A stretch of 64,000 nucleotides of DNA from contig CAJNOP010000002.1 of the NCBI GenBank assembly GCA_905250075.1, positions 2,609,867-2,673,866 on the forward strand, read 5' to 3'. Within the stretch, counting starts at the first letter, position 1. Each line of letters begins with the position of its first letter. The notes beneath the pieces are model-generated. The model was not told the origin of the DNA and searched no databases. It saw only the letters and a list, made by a program, of their open reading frames with translations. The position numbers and the translations under genes are program-made. The DNA is from Rotaria sp. Silwood1 (Eukaryota > Rotifera > Eurotatoria > Philodinida > Philodinidae). Below, piece after piece: positions 36,627 through 50,000 of this stretch.

Positions 36627-38040
36627 CTATTTGTATCTATTCAGTTCCGTAATTTGTCTTTCATATGAATATGTGTCAATAATTCTATCTGAACTGTATG
36701 ATGATAGTGATCGATGTCGCGGTGCTTTTTGTTGAGGTAGTACGTTATGATAGAAAAGCGTTGGTGAGTATCCATTTAACATTGGTGCGCCTGTTTGAGA
36801 TTGACCAATATGTTGAAAAGTTCTTTCTATTTGACCAGCTGGATCTAATGCAGCTTGAAGTTCAAGATTATTACTACTTCTTACATGTTGAATAATATTG
36901 CTTGGTAATTCATCAACAACAACCGGTACAGGATATTTATCATTATTCAAATCGAACGGTGATGGAATTGGATAACCATCAGGTTGAGTAGATTCGGCAT
37001 ACTCGATATGAAATCGACGACCATGTAAAGCCGGAATTTGGCTGTAATAATATGACAGATTCAACGAATATTCTAGTTTTTCGGTTTTTCTAAATCATAC
37101 TTACTTGAGCATATCACAAAGATTTTCTTGACTTAATTCAGGTATGTCGAGTGCCGATGATGGTCGATACATTTCACAAGCACCAGGTGCAGTACTAGGT
37201 CTTGGTAATGGATATGATGAAACAAAAGGACTACTAGTATTGCTTATTGGTATTGGTTGGTGCTCAGTAGGCATTCCAAAATTAATTGGTATAAACAGAC
37301 TTGGTGAATGTTTCTGATGATAACTGCTGAATGCACCATTGTCTAAAATCAAATAATAAAATGTGTAATGAATGATTTTATTAATTGATTGATTGATAGA
37401 GTATGGTTAAGAATAAAGAAACAAAAATCTAGAAAAAAATGAAAACCTGTTGGTATAGGAGTGTTCGGTTGTGTTAAGCTGAGACTTCGATACGGTAATC
37501 GTTGTATATTAATGGTCGAGACATTGTTTGAAGTTTTTACAGGCCTCGGAAGAATTGGAATAGGTTGTATTGGACGAATGTTACTATTTTGTGGAAATAG
37601 ATCAGATGACTGATTAATAAACATAGGTCGAATAGGAACAATAGCTCGTGATGGTCGTGGACCCATCGGTGGAAGAGATGGATTTCGTTGTTTTTGTGGA
37701 AAGGTTTGTTGTTGTCGTTGATATAATGTTTGTTGTTTTTGCCGTTGCTGTAATAGTTGTCGATACCGCTGTTGTTGTATTTGTTGTCTCTCCGATTGTA
37801 AAAATTGTTGTTTTCGTTGATTCTGTTGTTGTAGGAATTGTTGCAGCTGTTGTTTTTGCATTTGCTCTTTTAGTAAAAACTCTTGTCGTTGTAGTTGTTG
37901 CTTTCGTTGCTGTTCTAATTGTTGTTGTCTCCTTTGTAATTGTAGTCGTAGTTGTAATTGTTCTCTTTGTCGCATTTGTAATTGTTGTCGGTTTAGTAGT
38001 TCTTTTTGTTTCAGTTGATATTGGTGTAATTGTAACTGCC

Positions 38041-38071
<31 letters not shown>

Positions 38072-39345
38072 TTGTTGTAACTGCAATTGTTGTTGTTGTT
38101 GTCTTTGTTGCAACTGCAATTGTTGTTGTTGTTGTTGTTGTTGTTGTCTTTGTTGCAACTGCAATTGTTGTTGTCGGTTTTGTTGTAGCTGCAATCGTTG
38201 CTGCTGTTGCGTGAATTTTTGTGGATACTGTCGTTGTGATAATTGAAAGTTTTGTTGTTGTAATTGTTGTTGTGGAGGAACAGGCATGTGAATATTTGGA
38301 TGATTGACCGGTGATGAAACAGTTAGAGCAGATTGATTAAAATATAGTGGTTCTGATCCAGTTGGTCCTTGCGGAATTGTAGAACTAATAGTATTATTAG
38401 TAAAATTGAGAACAATTGGATCATTCATGAAGTTGTTATTGGACTGGTCTCGTAATCTATTGTTAACCATTTGACGAATAGCTTCTTCAGATGGTAGCCC
38501 ACCAGCTTCTGGGTCATAACGAACTTTCACAATGATTGGAGCATTATCATCTTCCTCTTGTGCATAACCGCCGTTCATAAAATTGTTCATTTCCATACCT
38601 GGTTGAGGATAATAATTCATTGTTTCGTTGGGTATTGTCTGTGTTAAAGAAGATTGTTTCATTGTTTGAGAATCAATTGGAGCAGCAATTGTAGCAAACA
38701 TATTTGATTTTACAGAAGAAATGGGTCCTGATATTCTAGTTAACGGAGCTACTGTATGAGCTTTTCGTTCTCGTCGAATAGAATCATGTAAACCATTAGT
38801 TGACTGTGAATTGACTAAAGATGCTGAACCATGGGATGGAATATTATCAGTATTAGGATTGATTTCTGTAGTAGATTGTCCAGCTACAAATCGGTTTTGA
38901 TTTCTGCTCGATGCCTTACTTGCAGTTCTAGATCCTTTAAAAACAGAAAATGATATGTATAAAAACAATCAATGTAAAATAAGTACATACGTCGTTTTGA
39001 AGTGTGATTAGTTTTACTCGTTTCTAATAAGTCCCTGGCAAAACCACTTTCATCATTATTAGCGATAATTTCATTCAAATGTTGTTGAAACTCGTTTGAG
39101 TTGTGGTTTAGTTCAATTCGTGGTTGGACATTATCATGTAATGTTGAATTAATTTGTTCTCCTAGGTTAACATGTTCGAAAGTAGATTGCTGATCCGAGA
39201 ATGAAGTTGGGGTACAATTATCCATTTGTCGAGTTTCTCTGTTTTGATTCGATACAATTTCAGGCACTTGTCTCAAATTCGATATTGGTTGTCGATGAAA
39301 AGATTGGCGATTAAAGCCGTGAGCTACTGTTGATGTTTGATGCAT
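36627..39345 (-). CDS. Glutamine-rich protein, function unknown
   Basis: Four exons (38991-39345, 37447-38934, 37105-37342, 36627-37041) join in continuous phase to 831 residues. Residues 1-250 are polar and low in hydrophobics. Around 250-285 there is a more ordered stretch, IIVKVRYDPEAGGLPS followed by EEAIRQMVNNRL. Residues about 340-535 are mainly Gln with Leu, Arg and Lys in a heptad-like spacing (LQLQQRQ repeats), so partly coiled coil and partly disordered. The rest is Pro/Ser-rich, with RPSTAPG and a Tyr-rich end. No catalytic domain, membrane helix or signal peptide is visible. Such composition is common in transcription or RNA-binding regulators, but I cannot assign one. The start is the first true ATG of the exon. 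Confidence 0.85.
37683..38268 (-). repeat. Coding CAA/CAG-rich tract (polyglutamine)
   Basis: A run of imperfect CAA/CAG codons, seen as TTG/CTG on the plus strand, encodes the Gln-rich block. Its longest pure Gln run is about ten residues. Mixed codons and interspersed Leu/Arg suggest an old, partly stabilised repeat. The plus-strand valine-rich frame over this region is a shadow of it. Confidence 0.9.
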
Positions 39346-40564
39346 TCTTTTCTTACGAAAGCAATAAAATAGATAGTTGCCTCTCACGCGTGTCCTTGTT
39401 TATATAATGATGGACGAGAGTATTAAAACCAAACACAAGAGAATAGAGCACATTAATAATATATGCAGTACATATGTATGTACAAAAGGAAAAACACCTT
39501 GAATTACTCCAAATGTGCACACCATAACTGTGATATATGTCTGTGTTTCTGATTCGCTTATTTACCTGTACAAAATGATTTTACATTGATCCTATGAGTG
39601 ATGATATTTTCATATGCAAAAGAAAATAATACGAAACAAGGGAAAAAAAATACAAAGGTCGTAGTAGATTGAATATTAATTATTTAATTAGTTTCAAGAG
39701 ATATGAAATTTTCTTTAACTTGATTAGATAGAAAAATTCAATAAAAAAGAAAGAAAAACATATCTGTACACTCTTCTTTTTTAAAAATATTTTGAATCTT
39801 ATCCATATAGAGAGACTTTTCATTTTATCTAAAACAATGTCAAACTACTATATACGAACTACTATTTATCAAATAAAATATTTAACGTCGAATATTTTAT
39901 ATATCACCGTAATCTATAGTCATTTTTCTTTTCGATATATCAGTAGTAAACAAAATGATATGTATCTCTATTCTAATCATGTCCATCAATATTTTATCCA
40001 AAAAACAGAAAAAAACTATTAGCTATCAAAAGATGAACGTATAATTTAAAAGACACTAGTATTACATTCACCTTCTTCAATCGTCTCCTGAAATCCTTCT
40101 CACGTCACTTTATATAACTGCATATATATTTCTATTATGAACATAGACAATGAAATGACGTGTTTACACGTCGCTTACTTGTTACTAAATGTTTTGTTGT
40201 AAAAATACGTAATGATTATGATCAGATATTATGCCTGTCATAAGGCTGATTAGTTATATTTAATTCACGAATATTGACATTGAGTATTAATATTTCTTGA
40301 TTGCATTCAAATAATTTTCTTTTCTTTCCTACAAGGCGCTATATGATGATTATAGAGGACACATATATTTATTTCTATAGTTGATATTCAGCGAAAAAAA
40401 AGTCAAAAAGACAAAAAAAAAAAAAAAAGAAAAAATCATACAATCAATACTATTAGAGTTTCATGAACAAATGGAGTACTTAAAAATATACATACAAATA
40501 ACATTGAGAATAACAACAACTATATAGAAAAGAGATTCTCAGAAATTTGACTCATTTCTTTTTT
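39346..40564. other. Gene-free interval between Q-rich and TLC genes
   Basis: Q-rich gene promoter side and TLC gene 3' flank. AT-rich with an A-run near 40410-40430. No supported exon on either strand. Confidence 0.6.
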
Positions 40565-43152
40565 TTATGACATTAATTTGCGTGACTTATATCGTTTTAG
40601 AAAATCAGTATACAACACACGATAAAAAAGTATTGGATTTATTATACACATAATTGGGATAAGAATAATTATTACAAATAAATAATAAAAATCTCCTACA
40701 CGATATCGATCATTATAAACAAAAATTGTAACAAAAAATAACATACATAGACGGCATAGAAAGAATGTTAGAATATTTAAAATCATATTTAATCGAACAA
40801 AAAAATTCTCACGTGGAATATTAAAAAGTTGAAAAAGTTTTCGAGCATGTAAAAATATTGAATTTACTTCAGCTAACAATGCAAACATTTGATAACCCAC
40901 ATTTAATACACGAAATATGTTTAAACCAAAAAATATTAATGTCTAAAAACAAAAAAAAAAAAAGAGATTTAAACAAAAATATTAATAAATTCAAATATAC
41001 ACAAAGATGCATTGCAAAAGGAATTATTCAATTGAAATATTAGATTTTTATAGTAAAATTTTGTATACTAGTAGAATCTTTGAAGGATTATAATCGAAAA
41101 TATAATATGACTTTTGTTAATTTCTTGATGCAGAAATACTAATCCTACGAAATCATATTCTGTAAGAAGAAAGATTACATAGTAAATGCCTTAAGATATG
41201 CCTTCTAGTATTTTTTTTTTCATCGTTTTTTATTCTAAAAGCTGGTACGACCTATCAAGAAGAAATGTTTATCATAGATAAAGCATCAAAAATCAGGAAA
41301 CAGATGTTAGAGGAATAAATTTTGAAATGGTATTTTTCTGGAAAATCCTAGTTTATCACAGGACTGCATCTGAATCACTTACAATTCACATCTAACTTTA
41401 TTCAATTAGGTTGAAATGTTTATCGATGATATTTGGAAGTATTCTTCTGAAGTAAAATTGGCTATTTTCTTTTCTGACTTTCTAATTGGATTTATACAAT
41501 CTTAAAAGCAAAGAAATCGGTCGTTGTATCAAATATTTACGTATTTCTCTCATAAAAAAGTGAAATTTTTGAAAAAGCTTACAATTACTTCTGACATATA
41601 GTCTTAGATGTCATCAAAAAAATTTGTAACTCATTCGAATAAGGTTTGATGCGAGTCGTAAATCGAGATGTATGAGACTAAGTTTTTTAGTCTTGATCTA
41701 GAGAAAACTATTCCAGAGCTTATTCTTTTCCTATTTAAAATAATTCTTCAATACTTGTTTTTTTTTGTTGATTTATTTAGTTGAGAACTAGCACAGTTTT
41801 TTAGGTCGTTTCTCAATAATCATGTTTTAATTCATAAGAATTATTAGAGAGAATTTGCTTAAAACCAAACAACATTTTACTATAAACTTCAGATGTATTC
41901 ATAGAAAATTTTTCTCTTATGATTTCAGTCCTGCATATTTCTAGTCGTACTATACAAGCATGCGGCCATATAAAAACACAAGATTTCCGAGAAAAAAAAG
42001 TCGCTAAAATTCACTTCAAATTTTTTATCTTCGAACAGATATTTCTTTGTTTTTGATGCTTTATCTGTGATAAAAATTTCAGTTTGATAGTTTGTACTGT
42101 TTTCAAGAACGATAAACAATCAAAAAACAAGGATGATTATCCAGTTATTCTTATTTGTATTCTCCTTGCCTATTACAAATTATAATAAGTTTTTTTTATT
42201 CTGTCATCGTTATTAGGAAGAAATAGTCCAATTATCTTGCTGTAGAGTCTCAATATTGATTCATAGTTGCTTTTGATTAATGATATGCAATTAGAGAACA
42301 AAGTAACTAAATATGATCATTTTTGTTTTTGCTTTTGTTTCGTTGGATAATTTGTACTTATAATGGAGCAAATAGTTAAATGTAGAAATAATTGCTTCTA
42401 TTTGTCTCATTTCAGTGTAGTATAGACATGATGTAAATATTCGATAAAAATTCGAATTATGTTAAATCATTGACTCAAATTAAACATCGGTTTTCTATTT
42501 TGTTGTTTTGTTTTCTTGGAGTCTCCTTGATTTCAATGTGAAGGGCATTCTCAAGGTTAACGTTTGTTTTTTTATTAAGTAGCAGTTATTGAGTTGTTTG
42601 TTTTGCATTAGATGTCAAAATCGTTTTGATTAAAATCAAATCATATGAATTCATATATAAGAAAAGAAACTTACGACAATATGATGTAATATTATTTCAA
42701 ATAAATCTGATCCTCTTCTATTTGATATAATATCACATAAATCATAACAAAAATAACCTAAAATAAATAAAATTATATCGAAAAATTTATATTAACTAGT
42801 TAATTTATTTTAACATACCAAATGATAATGAACATGTTAAATATGTAACAAAATTAATATGTCTAACAAAATCATGACGTAATTCAGGAAATGCATAAAA
42901 ACTATATAGAACAAGTACACCGGTTATGAAAGCATGTAACCAACTAATTAATAAATTTAATCGTTGCCATCGTTCTTCATCTAAATATGTTAACCATGTT
43001 CGTATATATGGTGATGGTATTGTAGAATTATTTTGTTTATTATTTGATAGTCGAACATAAGTTAATGGATGTATTACATAACGAATAAAGAGAAAAAATC
43101 CAAAAGATAAAATTGCCCAACTTAAGCCAAGTGTTGCGTTAATTGTAAACAT
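40565..43152 (-). CDS. TLC-domain multi-pass membrane protein
   Basis: Three exons: 42819-43152, 42675-42757 and 40565-40942, giving 264 residues in continuous phase. Exon 1 encodes an N-terminal helix and two more hydrophobic segments. Exon 2 gives GYFCYDLCDII and EIILHHIV, the TLC signature around the conserved LHH. Exon 3 gives LLAEVNSIFLHARKL, then further helices and a basic tail ending RYKSRKLMS, which may act as an ER-retention-like signal. The pattern is closest to TLCD1/2 or TLCD4 (TMEM56)-type proteins, linked to membrane lipid composition, rather than to ceramide synthases, because no Hox-like domain or double-His ceramide motif is seen. Intron 2 is 1.7 kb. Confidence 0.82.
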
Positions 43153-43984
43153 CTATCTAAATTATAACAAGAAAGAAAATTTAAATATATCATATTTTGT
43201 TTTCGTTAATCTAGAATTTTATTTTTTTTGAAATTTTCTTTAGCTTTTAAGCGCACAAAAAAAAAATGAACGAATGCCACTGAAGCGCAAGCAAAGCGGT
43301 GGTCAAAAAAAGTGCGTGGCGGCGGTGGCGTTAAACATATCACTGTCGTCACAAAAGAAAAAATAATGCCCAGAGAGTAGTATATTTATATATATATATA
43401 TATGAAGTCGTTCTACTTTCGTCAATGGAATGAGCAATATGGAAGAATAATAATAACAAACAAAAAGACAAAGAATGGTAGTCAATAATGATAGAGAGAC
43501 ATAAATATGTTGAAATAACAATGAAAAAAAAAAATATGAAATGAATGCAGACTTATCTGACAAAATGAATCGAACAAACAAAAAAGAGAAAAAAACTGAT
43601 ATATTCTTTCAGTCGATATAGATTCATGCAAGAAATTCACAATAGCCTATTAATGAATTTTCAAAAGGCAAATAGATACAAAAAAAAAAAAGAACAGAAA
43701 AAGTTTTTTTTTGAACAAGACACATTTTGTATTTTATTCCTTTTCTTTTGATTACAAACAAGGACGGATAAGCATATACACAAAGCGAAAGAGTCTTTGG
43801 CTCAGTGGATAAGAAAAAAAAAAAGGAATTCATGGACAAGTTGTAGACGAAATATAAAAAAAAAAAAAGAAGAAATGAAACCAAGAAAAAAACAAACATA
43901 TGAGTAAATTCAATAAGCTAAAAGTACTTCATAAATAAATTGCAGGAATATTTCCTCGATTGTCTTTTTTTATTTATATTCAAT
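43153..43984. other. Interval between TLC gene and SLK C-terminal exons
   Basis: TLC promoter side. It contains a brief GC-rich patch (about 43297-43335, with GTGGCGGCGGTGGCG), a TA microsatellite (43382-43404) and several A-runs. No coding exon. Confidence 0.6.
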
Positions 43985-44077
43985 TCAATTCAATGTTCCA
44001 AAATTTGATGTTGGTGGAGTATCAAAATAAAAGTCTCGCTGTTTTAATGTTTCACGTGCAAATTTTTCGTCGAGTTC
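43985..44077 (-). CDS. Second possible terminal exon of the SLK-type kinase
   Basis: After a TTTTTGTAG acceptor, 30 codons read ELDEKFARETLKQRDF and end FGTLN with TGA. Phase 0, as are the ends of exons 8, 9 and 10 and of shortened exon 11, so it could join several of them. It might alternatively belong to a separate small transcript. Confidence 0.45.
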   Translation of the reverse strand, partial: ELDEKFARETLKQRDFYFDTPPTSNFGTLN

Positions 44078-47000
44078 CTACAAAAACATTGAACAAAAAA
44101 AAAAGAACCATTATTTGTCAATAATTAGTGTTAGACATAAGAGATGTATGAAGAATGAAAGAGAAAACAATGTAGAAGGTAAACGATTGAATAAATATTA
44201 TGTAGATATATGTGCAAAAACGACAAATGAAAAACAAATATCAAGATATTTAAAATTGATCGAGCAGCAGTGGCTGATTAGTAATTACGAGTACCAATAG
44301 AAATAAAAGAGAGAACCCCAATGTGTATGAGCATTTTAGTGAATATGAAGAATATGATGTTTTGAAAATAGAAAAAGATGTGATGGGAACACAGCACTCG
44401 AACTACCTATCGATCTCTCGCTCTGTCTTTTAATTGTATTTATAATATTTAAAAGAGAATATTTTCGCTATCATTGCTTAATTTCCAAAATTGCTCATCA
44501 TCATTTAATTCAACACCTGGCCATGAATGCCATGATTGTAAACGATGACTACCAGTTGAACGAAGTATAACAGGTGCACGTGATGATATTGGGGATTTTA
44601 CGACATGTGTCGTAAATGGTGAAAATTGAGTTCGAAGTAATGTCGCACTCGAAAATGGAAGAGATATAGGTGTTTGCTAGAGAAATACAAAGTTATATGT
44701 ATATATTATTATATAAAAATCCAAATAACCTAGCGATTAAAAATAAAAAAAAGTGTTAATTATAATATATGAGCGAATCAATTAATTATTTGATTTATAG
44801 ACCAATCACCAATGATTAGACAATAATGAGCTTATGTTTTTTTTTTTTTATCGAAAAAATTAATAGCTAGCTAATTAACTATCTATCTATCTACCCGTTT
44901 CTCAAAGATGTATAATAGATGAATTGTTTAAAACAGGTTGACGACGACGAGTAGGTATTGTAGAAAATGGTTGTGTTGTTGGTAAATCTGTTAATGGATC
45001 AAATGAAGCCCGTTGATAATGAGCGCATTGTGTTATAGTTGATGATGATCGTTGTGGAGGATGATGATTTTTATAATAGATTTGTTGAGATTGTTGCCGT
45101 AATTGTTGCTGTTCTGATGTTGTTGTTGGACGAAAATTTGGATCAAGTAAAGCTTCCAGAGAAATCTCATCGGCATTGAAGACAAATGTCTGAAAATGCC
45201 CATTATTCTCAGTCGATTGTGGATATATTTCATTATTCTGACTCGTAATTTTTATTGGTGATCCAGGACATGAATGTATATGAAACTGATCGATCTGGAT
45301 GAGAGAAAATTATTTGTTTAATAATATGTTATGTGTATATATATGGATTGATTTGATTTTTTTGTTAATAAATGTTGATTTAATAAAGAAAAAAAAAAGT
45401 TTTTTTTAAATTTTCTTACCAATTTTCTTGTTTTTTGTGTATTACGAAATTCAATCCAATCACTTTCAAAAGTCGATTGAAGTTCTTGTAATTTACGTGT
45501 TTCAAATTCGACACATTGTTCTAACTTTTGTCTCTGAAAAAAAAGGAGAGTAAGGGAATTTTTTTTTATTAAAAAAAGTTTCTTTGTTTTTCTCTGTGTT
45601 ACTTGAACAAGTAATAAGTCATTTTTTGTTGTTTGATGTTTATTATGAAGATTTTGTATTAAACGACGATGTTTTTCTTTTAAACGTTCTTCATGAATAC
45701 GACGTCTTTCATTTTCATCATTTTCAAACTAAAATAAAATATTTCATTAGTAGAAAGAAAAAAAAAAGCTCTTTGAATATACATCAAATGACTGATTTTC
45801 ATCTCGTGCTACATTAGATTGTTGCTTTCTTTTTTTTTTTAGCGTGAATGCAATTAAAATCGAAGCGCAAGAGTGTAAAGAATTTCTTTTTTTTAAATCA
45901 TCACTAACGAGAAATATTAATAAATGATTTCATTATGATAGTAAAAATAACTATTCGATTTTATAATTGAAAACACCTTAATCTAAGTCTTTACATCTTC
46001 CAACTTCATAAATTATGACATATAATTATTTTCTTTCAATTTCAGAGAGTCAATAAGAATTAACTAAATTGAAACATAAGATGATAATAAAGATTTCTAA
46101 ATACTACGATTGAATGTTTTACATATTGTGTATTATTATAAGAAGTTTTATAATCACACGTTCAAATGTATTTAAGTAAGTTAAAGAGATGATTGATGAT
46201 AATGTAGTACTCGTCCAAAAATATAAAACTAATGTATTATTCGATACCAAGTATTGAAATAAAATTATGGTTTCAATAGTCAATGAAGTTCTCTATCAAA
46301 TGTATTCCATACTGACATTTCATAGGTGAAATATGACATGATGGTTACTCATAAACCAAACATGGTAGTTTTCACGTGTTAGAAAACTGTGAAATTTAGT
46401 TCTTTACAGAACCAACTTAAAAAGAAAAATATCCTGAATAAAACCACGAGTTGTCGCATTTTCTATGACTTCCCTGAAAAAGTTACAAGCATCACAAAAA
46501 GTGAGAAAAAAAAGCGACATTTATTATAGCATTGCTATGAACACACACAAATTTTTTACAATGCTCATAAGTTTTAAGAAAAGGTCGTAGAAAATGTGAT
46601 GAATCCTCCTCATTGGAGACCTAAAAATTACTGTGTTTAATTGTCTAGAAACTTTCTTTATTCTTTCATCTCTGAAATTGAGTTCAATACTTGGTATCAT
46701 ACAAAAAAATATATTGCTCTCATGTTTTGGACGATTTCTGTTAGATTCTGATTAAAACAATGAATTATTATTGATAATTAAAATACAACGGAAAAAAGAA
46801 TGATTGATTCTGTATATTAGAAAAAAATGTATTTGAAATAATGTTTTGTTTTTTCTTATGAATATGCACAAAATCTAATATTCAATGGTTTCTAAGAACG
46901 ATTGTTTATTTCAATTATAAAGGCATAGAATCATTTCCAAATGAATATAATGAGAATAGATAAAATAGTGCACGTGTCAATATTTGAGAAATACATTTCA

Positions 47001-50000
47001 AATAGCAATTCAGTAGAAAAATTAAAACTATTAAAGCAAAATATAAAAATTCAAAAAAAAAATCATTCAAATTATTTGGAAATCATGGTTTTTTTTTTTT
47101 AGAGCTAATATTCATCTTACTTTATTTATATTGCGTCGAGAATGTTTAATTATTGTCTATAGAAATTCTCAAAGGATACATAGTTGTCAAAGATTATAAA
47201 AAACAGACACAATTTAGACAATGACAGCTTAATACCTCGATACAACCCATTAATATTTTATCTTAAAAGGCATTCCCTGTATAGACAATAAAGCTTAAGT
47301 CAAAGAGAAAAAAAGCAATACATCATTCTATGAATATTTATTATTTCTTATCAAGAAATTAACAACAATCATAGATTACATGAAGTTTGCTGTTTAAAAT
47401 ACTAATAATTACATTATATTCTCTGCTTTCTATCAAATGTGCATAAACCCTAGAAATATGTAACCTTCTTATTAAGAATGTTTCAAGGAATTCAATTTAT
47501 ATCAAAGCAATATAAGAATAATGATTTTTTTTTTTAATGAAACAGCTACTTTCGAAATATTATAGACAACATGATGGTAAACAATAGAAATGGAGTACGA
47601 AAATTTTATTGTAATTTAATGGGACTTGCACACCCTTTCTGGATATTTATATCAAAAATTTTCCAATTTCCGGTATAGCTTCGAAGTATCCTTTGTCAAA
47701 GATCGTGTAAATGAGAGCTCTTCCTTGTCAGTTAGTGCTTTTATTAAAAATCAACTCTCGAAATTCCTAGTAGAAAAACTCGTGATGAAATTATTTCTTT
47801 TATACAACATTCTTCTAATGATAATGATTATTTCTCATTCCAAAGTATTGAAAAGCATCAGTCATGGAGTTTTTACATGTTTTTTTTTCATTTTTCTCAC
47901 AATCTATTTTCACATAACCACTGTTTGGAGTAGGTAACTTTTTGTTTTGAAAATATTGTACTATTGCTTAATATGTGTAAAAAAAAAATTCCAACTCTAT
48001 CGAACATATGACGGGCGAGAATTAGAAGCAATTATCAACCTTTGCGATACAGATATTTCGTAAAAAGATGTATTTGGGACTTTCAAGTCTAAGACAACTT
48101 TGTTCTACTGATCGAGATGTATGTACTTTAAAAGTTTCAAATATTTTTCATGAATTGTTCTTTAGAAATTCCATAAAAGAGAGAAGATGACTTTAAGTAT
48201 ATTAACATTAAGTTGTAATTTTCTTTTATAAATGTACCTTTTTAAGTAAAATTTTTTCTTCTTCAAATGGTGTTTTATTTATAATTAATTGTTGTCGAAA
48301 TTGTTTATTTCGTGTTTTTTGCATTTTTTTCCATGTTCTTGGCCATTCACGTCTATCATCAGTTAAACGTGCTTCAAGTGTATCACGTTCAAAACGCATT
48401 TGTTCATCTAATTGTTGTAATTCTTTTTCTGATTGTTGTGCTAACATTGTACGAAATAATGAATAAAATGATTTAGTTTGTTTACGTAAAAGATCATAAC
48501 GTGAACGTAATTCATGTTCATCAATTTCCCATAATGCTTGTTCTTTTGTTTTAAGTAAGTTTTGTTTTTCAATAAGAAATTGTTTTTCTAAAATTTGTAT
48601 ACGTTGTTTATGATAATTTTCAATTGTTTTTAATTGATTTTCAAGTGTTTGTTGTTGATTATCAATAAATTGTTTTTCACGTATAAATGATTCATTTTCT
48701 TTTTCAACTAGATAACGTTTTAATTGTTCTTTACGGTCTTTAATTGATTGAGTGCCTAAAAATAATTATAATGAATAATGATTTTTTTTTATACAGTCAA
48801 GTTTCAACAAAGTTTCATTACACATCCTCTATGAAATACTACAAGCACAAAAAATTAATCAGATACACTGATAACGATCGATCAACCAGTAGACTTGTAT
48901 GAATGAACAAAAGATTTGTCCACACTCACATCCCAAATGGATTTAAAGAATACAGATGTAAATATTCTATTGAACTAGGTATCCTATTGAGTACGCATCA
49001 AATTACAGATATAACTTTTTATACACTAACACAAAAATGATGAAATCCAGGCCATACAAAATAGTTTGGACAGCATTGTTAATATGATTGTTACTTCACA
49101 TTATCTACCTGTTCCAACTATCTATTCTGTTTTGTGTCACTTTGTTGTCTCACTGTCTTGTTACAAGTTCCATGTCATACGTTTTTTAGTACTACTACAG
49201 GTACATTGTCATGAAATGGCAGAGAGAAAGGATAGCCAATCGTTTATGAGACAAACTATCACCAATTACACGTTAGTGGGGCTCACATGATACTGAACGA
49301 TCTACTTGTTCTATTGATAAATGTGGTGATTGAAAATATCTATATCTCAGATCAAGTACACTATTGAATTCTATCAAATCCTAATAATTCTAATCAGATA
49401 CTAGCCAGAAACCTTTTTTTTAGTAAATTTCAATGCTTTCGACAATGAGAATCTTGTAAGCAATGATTCGTCAGATTGTTTTGAATCCTATCAATCCGAC
49501 TATAGTTTTCAAAAGTATCGGACCAGATATTTCGCCTTAGAATTCCTATATGAAATACTTTAAAAATGTGAATAAAACTCGGTTAACATCAAAATTTCAC
49601 AAAAATATAGCGAAAAATCTCGTAACAAATGTTTGAATATCCATATGTGTTTAACTCTTCTGTCTGCTAGGGGTGATCTCTTACCATTATTATTTAAAAA
49701 CGTGGGATTATTTGTATTACTATATGGTGCATCAAATTCACGTTTTATTTGTTTGAATTGTTCACGAATTTGTTCACGAAATAGTTTTAATTCTTTTTCT
49801 TGATCTAAATAAATTTCTTAGAAAAATAAAAACTCAAATAAATATTAAAATAAAACAAACCAATTTTAATTTGTTTCATTTTCTTATTATATTCATTTGT
49901 TAATAAAACACTTTCACGTTCAATTTCAATTTTTTGTTTTTGTTCCATTGTTTGTAATTCAAAATCATATTTTTTTACTAATTCATCACGTTTACGACGA

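Noticed and set aside
37648-38214. Long plus-strand valine-rich ORF (188 aa)
   Set aside because: It is the antisense reading of the CAA/CAG-rich tract of the Q-rich gene; the composition follows from that repeat.
47626-47937. Plus-strand ORF within SLK intron 8
   Set aside because: It lacks a true ATG at its reported start, shows no domain, and lies in an intron of a gene on the other strand.
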